6,927 nt of DNA from Planctomycetales bacterium (GTDB lineage Bacteria; Planctomycetota; Planctomycetia; Isosphaerales; Isosphaeraceae), in contig DAHZZC010000866.1 of NCBI GenBank assembly GCA_027435495.1, positions 1 through 6,927 of the forward strand, read 5' to 3'. Position 1 is the stretch's first letter. Every line of letters begins with the position of its first letter. Positions 1 to 6,360 of the stretch are shown here, in pieces. The position numbers were made by a program, and so were the translations under genes. Under the pieces are notes generated by a model, which was not told the DNA's origin, made no database searches, and saw nothing but the letters and a program-made list of their open reading frames with translations.

Positions 1-3000
1 TCGTCCGGTTCTCCCTCGGGCACCGGCGGGGTGATCGGCGCGGCGGCGAACTGCCCGGGATCGGCCATCCAGAGGTGCCGGCGTCCGCCCGCGCGGGGGT
101 CGAGGATCAGCTTTGGCCGCCCCACGAAGGCCGAGGCGAACGACTCCCAGAGCAGTCGGAACTCGGTCAATTCGGGCGCCCCAGCGTGCGCGGCCGATCT
201 CGCCCGGAACGCCCGGCTCGCCCCGTTCGCCCGGCTCGCGACCTCGTACGATCGCGATCGCGCCGACTGCCGGATCGCGTCGGCCTCGGCCTGCGAGGCC
301 CATCGCCGATCATCCGCGTACGCCTGGGCGTCGTTCCGGTAACGCTCGACATCGGAGACCGCCGCCGAGGTGTCGCGATACGCCGGGACCACCTCACGCG
401 GTGGGTGGGCATCCACAACCCGCGCCCGGTCGACCTCCACAGGCAACCCGATCGCCAGGAGCCGCGACTGGAGCGACGTCTCGACCTGCTCCTCGAAGCC
501 GCGACGGTCGGCAACCAGGATCGATTCGAGCGGTGTCCTTCCGACCGCCTCGCGGAAGATCCCTTCCGCCGCCGACTGCACCATCGGCTCGACCGCCGAC
601 ACCCCAAATACGAGCGCCGGGGCTCCGGATTCGGTCAGGCGATACTCGACCACCGCCGCGAGTTCCACGAACCCTTCATCACCTGTGAGGAACAGAGCAT
701 CATCGGCGCGTCGGGCGCCGTGGGTCGCGTTCCAGGCGATCGGGCGCGTGGCCTCGCTGGCACTGGCGGGCGCCGAGAGACCGACCCTCGCCACGCGGAC
801 GACGTCCGGTTCGACGAGCGTGACCGTCTCGCAGGGCCAGGGCCATCGGACGTGCAGACCCGGGCGGAGCAGGGGGGGGGCATGGCGTCCCCATCGCTGA
901 AGGATGCCGACCTGTCCGGTCTGGATCGCGACGATTCCGGAGGTCAGGTAAGACGCGGCCAGAATCACCGCCGATCCGGCCGCGATCGTCCGCGGATGCC
1001 CCGACGCCCAGCCAATCGCCGACGAGGGACGGCATCGCCGGCAGGCCGCCAGCATCGACCCCGCCGCCCGGGCGCCTGGTAGCTCGCCCCACCGTTCGAA
1101 GCCGAGCAATCGCATCGCGTTGAGCAGGACCAGCAGCGAGCCGATCTGGTGGAAGATCGCCGCGGAGACCGGTCCCAGAATCCGAAGTCCCGCCAGCAGC
1201 ACCGCCAGGCCGTTCAGCCCGAACGCGAAGATCAGGATGTTCTGGCGGATGATCGCCACTGTCTGCCGCGCCAGCCGGATCGCGCCGGGCAATGGTTCGA
1301 GCGGATCGCCCATCAGGACGATCGAGCCCGCCTCCGCGGCGATGTCCGACCCCACTCCGCCGAGCGCCAGGCCGACGTCCGCGCCGGCGAGCGCCGGCGC
1401 GTCGTTGATCCCGTCGCCGATCATCGCGACGATCTTCCCCTCGTCGCGCCGACGACGGACCCAGTCGGCCTTGTCGGCGGGAGTCAGTTCGGCCTCGACC
1501 GCCTTGATGTGGACCTTCTTCGCCACCCGCCGCGCCGCCGCGGGACGGTCGCCCGTCAGGATGGTCAGATCCTTCAGGCCGAGGTGTTTCAAATCGTGGA
1601 TCACATCGTGCGCCTCGGGACGGACCCTGTCCCTCGCCCCGATCGCGCCGAGCATCCGCCCGTCGACCGCGACGAGGAGGACCGTCTGGCCGTCGTCGTC
1701 GAGTGCGCTGAGCGCCGACTCGACCGCGCCGGCCGTCTCGATCCCGCGCTCCCGAATCAACCGAAGGTTGCCGACGAGCAGGGGCCGTCCATCGTCGCGG
1801 AGCGTCGCCGAGACACCGGCGCCGGGATGGGCGCGAAAGTCGACCACCTCGGTGAACCCGATCCCGCGACGATCGGCCTCGGCGACGACGAGCCGGGCGA
1901 GCGGATGCTCGCTCCCCCGCTCGGCGGCGGCAGCCAGCCGGAGAACTTCCGACTCGTCGCCCTCGAACGCGAGGATGTCGCCGGGCTCGGGGCGGCCTTC
2001 GGTGAGGGTTCCGGTCTTGTCAAACGCGAAGGCATCGGCGCGAGCCAGGCGCTCGATCGCGGCGCCTCCCTTCACCAGAACGCCTCGACGCGCCAGGCGG
2101 GCGGTCGCGGCGAGGACCGCGGCCGGCGTCGCCAGGACCAGCGCGCACGGGCAGGCGACCACCAGCACCGCAAGCGCCGGCATCGCATCGATCGAAGGCG
2201 CCGGCTCGCCCCGCATCCTCTGCCAGAGGCCCGCCGCGTTCGTCAGCACGAAGACGATCGCCGTCGCGGTCAGGACCGCGGGAAGGAACAGCCGGGCGTA
2301 TCGATCGGCGGCACGCTCCAGCGGCGACCGCTTCGACTGGGCCTCGGCCAGTAGCTTGATCACCCGCCCGAGGGTCGTCTCCATCCCAACCCGATCGGCC
2401 CGGACCGTCAGCCGGCCGAACTGGTTGAACGTTCCGGTATAGACCGGGTCGCCTGGTCCCTTGTCGACGGGCATGCTCTCGCCGGTCAGGATCGACTGGT
2501 CGACGGCCGACCGCCCCTCGATCACCGGGCCATCGGCCGCGATCCGGTCGCCGGGTCGGACGACCAGCATGTCCCCGACCGCAACCGAGGCCGCGTCGAC
2601 CTCGACTTCCTCCCCGTCGCGAAGGAGACGCGCCGTCCTCGGGCGCAGGTCCAGCAGCTTTTGAATGGCTCGCTGGGCGCGATCGAACGTGAGGGCCTCC
2701 AGGCACTCGCCGACCATCGCGATGAAGACGACCTCCGCCGCGACGAACCATTCCCCCAGAATCGCGGCGGCGAGGCAGGCGATCGCCAGCGCGATGTCGG
2801 CGCCGATCCGTCCTTCGAGCATCGCGGCGATCGCCAGGTAGACGATCCGGCCTCCCCCAATCAGCGCGGCGACCCGGGCCGGCTCAAGGCCCAACGGTAG
2901 CCCGATCGCCGTCCCCGTGGCCGACTGGAAGAGGTCCAGGCCGAGGAAGAACCCAACCACGGTCGTCGTCGCAACCAGGACCCTGCGCTCGGCCTCGGGG

Positions 3001-3080
3001 TCGTGATCGTGGTGATAGTGGTCGTGATGATCGTGTTGATGGCCGATCGCCATCTGCGTGGGGTCGTACTCGCGATGCAA
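1..3080 (-). CDS. P1B-type heavy-metal ATPase fused to an HflK-like SPFH domain (3' end beyond window)
   Basis: A membrane pump predicted to export a soft or transition metal using ATP, joined to a stomatin/HflK-type membrane scaffold. Reading the minus strand from the TTG at 3080-3078, 1026 codons are visible without a stop, so the C-terminus lies just outside the window. Residues 14-26 hold eight histidines and no GMTCxxC heavy-metal-associated domain. The pump core shows TGES (199-202, actuator), CPC (310-312, TM6 metal site), DKTGT (354-358, phosphorylated Asp354), SEHPLA (390-395), TGD (509-511) and GDGINDAP (555-562). TM8 has HQIGS (644-648) and ends in NAMRLL and FERWG near residue 665. 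After a linker, one more membrane helix (about 697-715) leads into an HflK-like domain: GQVGILQRWGR, a PGLHVRWPWP motif, then DDALFLTGDE, EVVPAYRD, a charged helix and ELTEFRLLWESF, ending in RRHLWMADP. I translated every codon by hand and found the frame intact throughout. The metal cannot be assigned from sequence alone. Confidence 0.93.
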   Translation of the reverse strand, partial: MHREYDPTQMAIGHQHDHHDHYHHDHDPEAERRVLVATTTVVGFFLGLDLFQSATGTAIGLPLGLEPARVAALIGGGRIVYLAIAAMLEGRIGADIALAIACLAAAILGEWFVAAEVVFIAMVGECLEALTFDRAQRAIQKLLDLRPRTARLLRDGEEVEVDAASVAVGDMLVVRPGDRIAADGPVIEGRSAVDQSILTGESMPVDKGPGDPVYTGTFNQFGRLTVRADRVGMETTLGRVIKLLAEAQSKRSPLERAADRYARLFLPAVLTATAIVFVLTNAAGLWQRMRGEPAPSIDAMPALAVLVVACPCALVLATPAAVLAATARLARRGVLVKGGAAIERLARADAFAFDKTGTLTEGRPEPGDILAFEGDESEVLRLAAAAERGSEHPLARLVVAEADRRGIGFTEVVDFRAHPGAGVSATLRDDGRPLLVGNLRLIRERGIETAGAVESALSALDDDGQTVLLVAVDGRMLGAIGARDRVRPEAHDVIHDLKHLGLKDLTILTGDRPAAARRVAKKVHIKAVEAELTPADKADWVRRRRDEGKIVAMIGDGINDAPALAGADVGLALGGVGSDIAAEAGSIVLMGDPLEPLPGAIRLARQTVAIIRQNILIFAFGLNGLAVLLAGLRILGPVSAAIFHQIGSLLVLLNAMRLLGFERWGELPGARAAGSMLAACRRCRPSSAIGWASGHPRTIAAGSAVILAASYLTSGIVAIQTGQVGILQRWGRHAPPLLRPGLHVRWPWPCETVTLVEPDVVRVARVGLSAPASASEATRPIAWNATHGARRADDALFLTGDEGFVELAAVVEYRLTESGAPALVFGVSAVEPMVQSAAEGIFREAVGRTPLESILVADRRGFEEQVETSLQSRLLAIGLPVEVDRARVVDAHPPREVVPAYRDTSAAVSDVERYRNDAQAYADDRRWASQAEADAIRQSARSRSYEVASRANGASRAFRARSAAHAGAPELTEFRLLWESFASAFVGRPKLILDPRAGGRRHLWMADPGQFAAAPITPPVPEGEPD
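872..880. repeat. Nine-base G homopolymer inside the HflK-coding part
   Basis: Nine G in a row on the plus strand (nine C on the coding strand) encode part of HAPPLL in the SPFH region. The reading frame is correct across it, since HflK-like sequence continues on both sides. Such a run is prone to slippage and to sequencing error. Confidence 0.9.
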
Positions 3081-3089
3081 CGCCGGGTG

Positions 3090-3095
3090 CCTCCT
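3090..3095 (-). promoter_or_regulatory. Shine-Dalgarno site that sets the ATPase start at TTG 3080
   Basis: The minus strand reads AGGAGG here, followed by nine bases (CACCCGGCG) and then TTG at 3080-3078. The next in-frame ATG (3053-3051, codon 10) has no purine-rich site before it. An in-frame stop (TGA, plus bases 3153-3155) limits the gene upstream. The TTG start adds MHREYDPTQ ahead of the ATG and keeps the histidine-rich tail internal. Confidence 0.75.
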
Positions 3096-3127
3096 GGGAG
3101 TCGCCGAGGTCGTGCCAGGTTGCCTCG

Positions 3128-3156
3128 AACATGAACGAGCCGGCCGCCCGCGTCAA
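3128..3156 (-). promoter_or_regulatory. Candidate sigma70-type promoter for the ATPase-HflK gene
   Basis: On the minus strand TTGACG (3156-3151) matches the -35 consensus at five of six bases. After 17 bases CATGTT (3133-3128) matches the -10 consensus at only three of six. A start near 3120 would leave a leader of about 40 bases before the TTG codon. Promoter rules in planctomycetes are poorly known, so this is a position-supported guess. Confidence 0.35.
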
Positions 3157-3176
3157 GGGGCCTGGGGCGGCTGGGC

Positions 3177-3205
3177 TTGTCGATCCTGGGCGAATCGAGT
3201 ATTCC
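3177..3205 (+). promoter_or_regulatory. Weak candidate promoter for the lipase gene
   Basis: TTGTCG (3177-3182) and TATTCC (3200-3205) are separated by 17 bases, with about 40 bases left before the coding start. The matches to consensus are four of six and three of six. The position suits a promoter, but the sequence alone is weak. Confidence 0.2.
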
Positions 3206-3241
3206 TTCCAGCCGGAGTCCGGGTACGAGACCGCGCTCGAG

Positions 3242-3246
3242 GGAGG
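3242..3246 (+). promoter_or_regulatory. Shine-Dalgarno site that sets the lipase start at ATG 3253
   Basis: GGAGG lies six bases before the ATG at 3253, within GGGAGGAG. An in-frame ATG exists at 3058, but that start would overlap the opposing ATPase start codon and its ribosome binding site. It would also bury the signal peptide that directly follows the 3253 start. Confidence 0.8.
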
Positions 3247-3252
3247 AGCCGC

Positions 3253-5028
3253 ATGCGACGGCCGGCGCAGGCGGTGGGGATGGCCCTCATCGCCCTTATC
3301 TCTACCGGCTGGTGCATCGGCTGCGCCCGGGTGAAGGTGGTCGAGGTCCGGCCCGAGACGGCGGCCCGGGCTGTCCGGCACGTTCTGGACGAGCACCCAC
3401 TGGGTCATCCCCGCGACCTCGGCCCGACCTGGGTCACTGGCGACGATCCGCAGGTCCTCTGCGCTGGGGTCGATCTGGAGGAGGCCCGCCACCGCGAGGT
3501 CTTCTCGCGAGACAAGGCGATCCGGCTCTACGCGCAATCGATGGAAATGGCCTGGCGGGCGATCGACGACCCGGCCTCGCCCGATCGAGGCCGCGCCGTC
3601 GCGATCTACAACCGTGCCCTTGACCGCTTCCTCCGATTGGCCGGCGGCCATCGCTTCCGGTTCGGACCGGACTGGTTCCACAAGCTGGAAGAGCAGGGCG
3701 TCCACCTCGCGGTCCGCCAGGACGCCTCGGTCTGGGACCCGGACCGGTTCGACGAGATTCGATTCTCGGGCGACTTTGTCTCGTGTGGGATGGCGAACTT
3801 CTACGGCGCCCATGGGCTCGGCGTCCCTCTGATCGCCGTCCGACACAAGCCCGCGGAACCCTCCTCACGCCGACGCGGGCCCGAACGATTCTCTCCGTAT
3901 TTCGAGGTCTACCCCGTCACGGCGATCCTCCGGTTCAGCGGGCCCGGGGCGTCGCCGATGGTCCCCCTGCTCGAACTGCACGACCCGCTCCGCTTCGGCC
4001 AGGTCGACACTGTCGGTGGGCCCCTGACGATGGCGGCCGACCTCACCACGCCGACCGCCTACCACTTCGCCCGAGGCCGGCTTTCGCTCTACGAGCGGCT
4101 CTCGCTGTTTACCCCTCAAAGCGTGGCCCGCGCGACGGGTCTGCACATGCTCCAACCCTACGAGCCGGGAAAAATCCCCGTCGTCCTCATCCACGGACTG
4201 GGCTCCAGCCCGCTCGCCTGGGGGCGGGTGGTCAACGAGCTACGCGGCGACCCCGAGCTAAGGGCCCGGTATCAGTTCTGGATTTACATGTACCCAACCG
4301 GCATCCCGTTCCTCCTCTCGGCGGCTGACCTCCGGCGCGAGCTGATCGAGGCGCGAGCCACGGTCGACCCCTCCGGCGCGGATCCGGCCTTCGATCGGAT
4401 GGTCCTGGTCGGCCACAGCATGGGGGGCCTGCTCTCGAAGCTCCTGATCACCGAGAGCGGCCAGGATCTCTGGTCGCTCAACAGCCGAGAGCCCTTCGAG
4501 CGGATGTCGGCCAGCCCCGAGCACCGCGACCTGCTCGGTCGGGTCTTCTTCTTCCAGCCGTTAGGGTTTGTCCGCAGGGTGGTCTTCATCGCCACGCCGC
4601 ATCGCGGGAGCCGGCTGGGAAGCGAGCTGATCGGCCGACTCGGCGACCGCCTGATCCGCATCCCCGGCCCGCTCGCCGAGGCCCACGCCGCGCTGATCGC
4701 CGCCAACCCGCCCGAGTTCTTCACCCCCGAGTTCCTCAAGGGCGTCCCGTCAAGCATCGACGAGTTGACGTTTGAAAATCCTTACCTACTGGCGATCGAC
4801 CGCCTGCCGAGGGCGCCCTGGGTCGAGGCCCACTCGATCATCGGCCGGGTTGGCCGACGCCCGCTGGACGAGAGTTCCGACGGCGTCGTCCCGTACGGCA
4901 GTTCGCACGTCGAGTGGGCCGCCTCCGAGACGATCATCGACCGAATGCACTTCCTCCAGGACGATCCTCTGACGATCGAGGAGCTGCGTCGGATTCTCCG
5001 TCTGCACCTGTCCGAGTCTGGCGGATGA
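3253..5028 (+). CDS. Predicted lipoprotein alpha/beta hydrolase (lipase/esterase-like)
   Basis: A 591-residue protein likely exported and anchored as a lipoprotein. The N-terminus is basic (MRRP), then hydrophobic (residues 8-19), and reaches a lipobox-like C-I-G-C with the modified Cys at 24; Cys at the -3 position is not typical. Residues 25 to about 305 form an extension I do not recognise, rich in Arg and aromatic residues. The hydrolase core starts near residue 308: VVLIHGLGSS (oxyanion-loop HG at 314-315), nucleophile elbow GHSMGG with Ser389, VVFIATPHRGS, probable acid Asp543 in SSDGVVPY, and probable His566 in DRMHF. The last helix resembles the usual end of such hydrolases. The substrate is unknown; ester or lipid hydrolysis follows from the fold and triad. 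Its TGA overlaps the ATG of the next gene (ATGA), suggesting coupled translation with the toxin-antitoxin-chaperone genes. Confidence 0.88.
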   Translation: MRRPAQAVGMALIALISTGWCIGCARVKVVEVRPETAARAVRHVLDEHPLGHPRDLGPTWVTGDDPQVLCAGVDLEEARHREVFSRDKAIRLYAQSMEMAWRAIDDPASPDRGRAVAIYNRALDRFLRLAGGHRFRFGPDWFHKLEEQGVHLAVRQDASVWDPDRFDEIRFSGDFVSCGMANFYGAHGLGVPLIAVRHKPAEPSSRRRGPERFSPYFEVYPVTAILRFSGPGASPMVPLLELHDPLRFGQVDTVGGPLTMAADLTTPTAYHFARGRLSLYERLSLFTPQSVARATGLHMLQPYEPGKIPVVLIHGLGSSPLAWGRVVNELRGDPELRARYQFWIYMYPTGIPFLLSAADLRRELIEARATVDPSGADPAFDRMVLVGHSMGGLLSKLLITESGQDLWSLNSREPFERMSASPEHRDLLGRVFFFQPLGFVRRVVFIATPHRGSRLGSELIGRLGDRLIRIPGPLAEAHAALIAANPPEFFTPEFLKGVPSSIDELTFENPYLLAIDRLPRAPWVEAHSIIGRVGRRPLDESSDGVVPYGSSHVEWAASETIIDRMHFLQDDPLTIEELRRILRLHLSESGG

Positions 5029-5342
5029 CGGCAGCCGGACCGCCTCACATTTCCGATCCAATCGGGATCAGACGATCGAGCAGGGGAGCTTCTGATGCGC
5101 TCGCAGTCCTGGGCCTGACTCCAGAAGGGGTGAGGGATCTTACGATTGAGTGCGTAAGCCAGGGCGGAGTCATCGAACAGGTGAATGAAGCGGATCCTGG
5201 CCGGGAGCGTGGCTTCCACTATCGGGTTTTCCTGATACTCGACGGTATCCCCGGGCGTCTCTATGTGAAGATGACCCTCTTCGACGACGATCCGGACAAT
5301 CCCGTCGTCCACATCGTCAGCGCCCACAAGGACGGCGTTTGA
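5025..5342 (+). CDS. MqsR-like toxin candidate (RelE-fold mRNA interferase), first gene of a TAC module
   Basis: A 105-residue protein immediately before an MqsA-type antitoxin, in the toxin-first order usual for mqsRA. The likely role is cleavage of mRNA to stop growth; this is inferred. By eye it aligns with E. coli MqsR recalled from memory. GIRRSSRGA followed by LGLT (about residues 14-31) sits where MqsR has an R-T/S-R-S-A stretch before LGL, and GRLYVKMTLF plus VVHIVSAHKD at the C-terminus sit where MqsR has GQVYLKITV and LIVSFKE. The first MqsR helix seems to be missing, and the central DFYKS/WQDVY region is not clearly preserved. The ATG overlaps the lipase stop and has no good ribosome binding site, so translation may be coupled. 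The stop lies two bases before the antitoxin ATG. The alternative identity is another small toxin family paired with MqsA-like proteins, such as DUF4258. That this is a real gene is more certain than the family. Confidence 0.6.
   Translation: MTAAGPPHISDPIGIRRSSRGASDALAVLGLTPEGVRDLTIECVSQGGVIEQVNEADPGRERGFHYRVFLILDGIPGRLYVKMTLFDDDPDNPVVHIVSAHKDGV
5053..5069. promoter_or_regulatory. Overlapping inverted repeats at the start of the toxin gene, possible operator
   Basis: CCGAT-CCA-ATCGG (5053-5065) overlaps GATCC-AATCG-GGATC (5055-5069). They lie about 30 bases inside the toxin gene, near where an autoregulating antitoxin might bind. They do not match the AACCT/AGGTT operator known for E. coli MqsA, and the arms are only five bases. 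This may be chance in GATC-rich DNA. Confidence 0.2.
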
Positions 5343-5344
5343 AC

Positions 5345-5944
5345 ATGAAGCCCTTTCCCTGGAAATGCGAGAGCTGCGGTCATCGCGAGGTATACTCCGA
5401 AACCCTCGGCGAGTACACCACGTCGATGGATCATGACGGACGTCCCTACGAGGTCCGCGTGACCAACCTGGACGTGGTACGTTGCCGAGGCTGTGGCTTC
5501 GTCGCCCTTCCCAACCCCGCCCTCCGCCGCCTCAGCGATCGGCTCCGAGAGGTCGTCGGACTGATGCGGCCGGAGGAGATCCGCACACGTCGGGAGAGGC
5601 TCGGCCTGACCCAGAAGGAGATGGCCCACTACCTCCAGGTTGCCGAGGGGACGCTCTCACGCTGGGAGACAGGAGCCCAGATCCAGCAGCGTTGCATGGA
5701 TAAGCTGTTGCTCGGTTTCTTCGAGGTCGAGGAATTCCGTCGGCTTCTGGGCGTGCCTTCTCAGCATGGGGCGCAGGTCATCCCGCCTATTACAGGCATG
5801 ACGGCGGAATCCCAAACTGAATTGAAAAAGGCCAATGTTATTGCTTGGACTTATGTTAAATCCATGCCTTCATTTGCTAAGAACTCCTCCGAACCCGGGC
5901 AGATGGCTTTATCTCCTCCACCAGACATGAGACTCGTTGGATGA
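5345..5944 (+). CDS. MqsA-type antitoxin with a C-terminal chaperone-addiction-like extension
   Basis: A 199-residue DNA-binding antitoxin, expected to neutralise the upstream toxin and repress its own operon. The N-terminal zinc ribbon has two CxxC pairs (Cys8/Cys11 in CESC, Cys47/Cys50 in CRGC). An HTH domain follows at about 77-120 (EEIRTRRERLGLTQKEMAHY, then VAEGTLSRWETG), ending at FRRLLGV near 137. E. coli MqsA is about 131 residues, so the remaining 62 residues are extra. This tail contains a hydrophobic, aromatic segment (NVIAWTYV, 164-171) and a proline-rich end, matching in place and style the chaperone-addiction domains of TAC antitoxins. ATG 5345 is preferred; a TTG at 5339 in frame is possible, with AGGA at 5329-5332 standing 6 bases from the TTG and 12 from the ATG. 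The stop overlaps the chaperone ATG (ATGA). GC drops sharply in the tail. Confidence 0.85.
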   Translation: MKPFPWKCESCGHREVYSETLGEYTTSMDHDGRPYEVRVTNLDVVRCRGCGFVALPNPALRRLSDRLREVVGLMRPEEIRTRRERLGLTQKEMAHYLQVAEGTLSRWETGAQIQQRCMDKLLLGFFEVEEFRRLLGVPSQHGAQVIPPITGMTAESQTELKKANVIAWTYVKSMPSFAKNSSEPGQMALSPPPDMRLVG

Positions 5945-6360
5945 TGTCAGAGACTCATACCGCGCCATCCACTAATATCGAGATTGGACTCGCGATCCCA
6001 GTATCAGAGCGAGTCCAAATCCAAAACGTCCTAATGGTGGAGTCTCGGCTCAAACGGGCTCCAGACCATCAGTTTGATGATTCTGGGAACGCCCTGAGGA
6101 TCAAGACCGAACCACTCGGTGTTGAGAAGCATGATGATTCTATATCAGTGACGATTTCGTTTCTCGTCAGTTCTGTTCGTAATCGAGAGGACGAGAGTGA
6201 TCCTGCTCTCTTGATTGAAGCAACATTCGTTCTAGTCTATTCCATCACCTCACTAGAAGGAATTGAGGACGCAAACCTTAACGCTTTCGCTGCTGTCAAT
6301 GGTGTTTATAATGCCTGGCCCTACTGGCGCGAATATCTTCAAAATACGAGTTTAAGAATG
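5821..6360. other. Low-GC block covering most of the antitoxin tail and the SecB-like gene
   Basis: Hand counting gives about 249 G or C in 540 bases (46%), with 5821-5880 as low as 33%. The preceding part of the antitoxin gene (5401-5760) is about 64%, and a sampled lipase line is 67%. GC returns to about 67% in 6361-6420. The left edge lies inside the antitoxin reading frame, near the end of the HTH domain. No direct repeats or transposase remnants were seen at the edges. Confidence 0.75.

Larger units (their letters stand above)
3081..3252. other. Divergent intergenic region between the ATPase and lipase genes
   Basis: This 172-base gap separates two genes read outward. It contains the ribosome binding sites of both and candidate promoters on each strand. 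Two small palindromes are visible: GAATCGAGTATTC (3192-3204, four-base arms) and CCGGAGTCCGG (3212-3222, five-base arms). Either could bind a regulator, but both are short enough to be chance. I saw no MerR-type elongated-spacer promoter. Confidence 0.6.

Noticed and set aside
870..884. Possible frameshift at the G run in the HflK region
   Set aside because: Translation on both sides stays in one frame and reads as continuous HflK-like sequence.
75..2442. Long plus-strand open frames of up to 440 codons opposite the ATPase-HflK gene (for example 75-1082, 1120-2442, 1149-2354)
   Set aside because: They lie antisense to a frame with unmistakable ATPase and HflK motifs, are dominated by Arg, Ser, Pro and Ala, and show no recognisable domain. 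High GC makes such shadow frames common.
2020..2860. Minus-strand frames 2020-2751 and 2522-2860 as separate genes
   Set aside because: They are in other frames of the same strand as the ATPase, whose core motifs cover this region.
3058..3252. Start of the lipase at ATG 3058, giving a 656-residue protein
   Set aside because: It would run across the divergent promoter region and the opposing TTG start, has no ribosome binding site, and places the lipoprotein signal internally. ATG 3253 has GGAGG at six bases.
4765..4792. TTGACG with TACTGG 16 bases later as an internal promoter for the TAC module
   Set aside because: The -10 match is poor, it lies within conserved-looking lipase coding sequence, and it would leave a leader of over 200 bases.
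4914..5024. GTG start at 4914 extending the toxin to 142 residues
   Set aside because: The added 37 residues overlap the lipase catalytic His region in another frame and look like shadow sequence. ATG 5025 with the ATGA overlap is simpler.
4782..5629. Minus-strand frames 4782-5327 and 5261-5629 opposite the toxin and antitoxin
   Set aside because: They carry no domain signature, while the plus strand encodes a coherent zinc ribbon, HTH and toxin-like protein.
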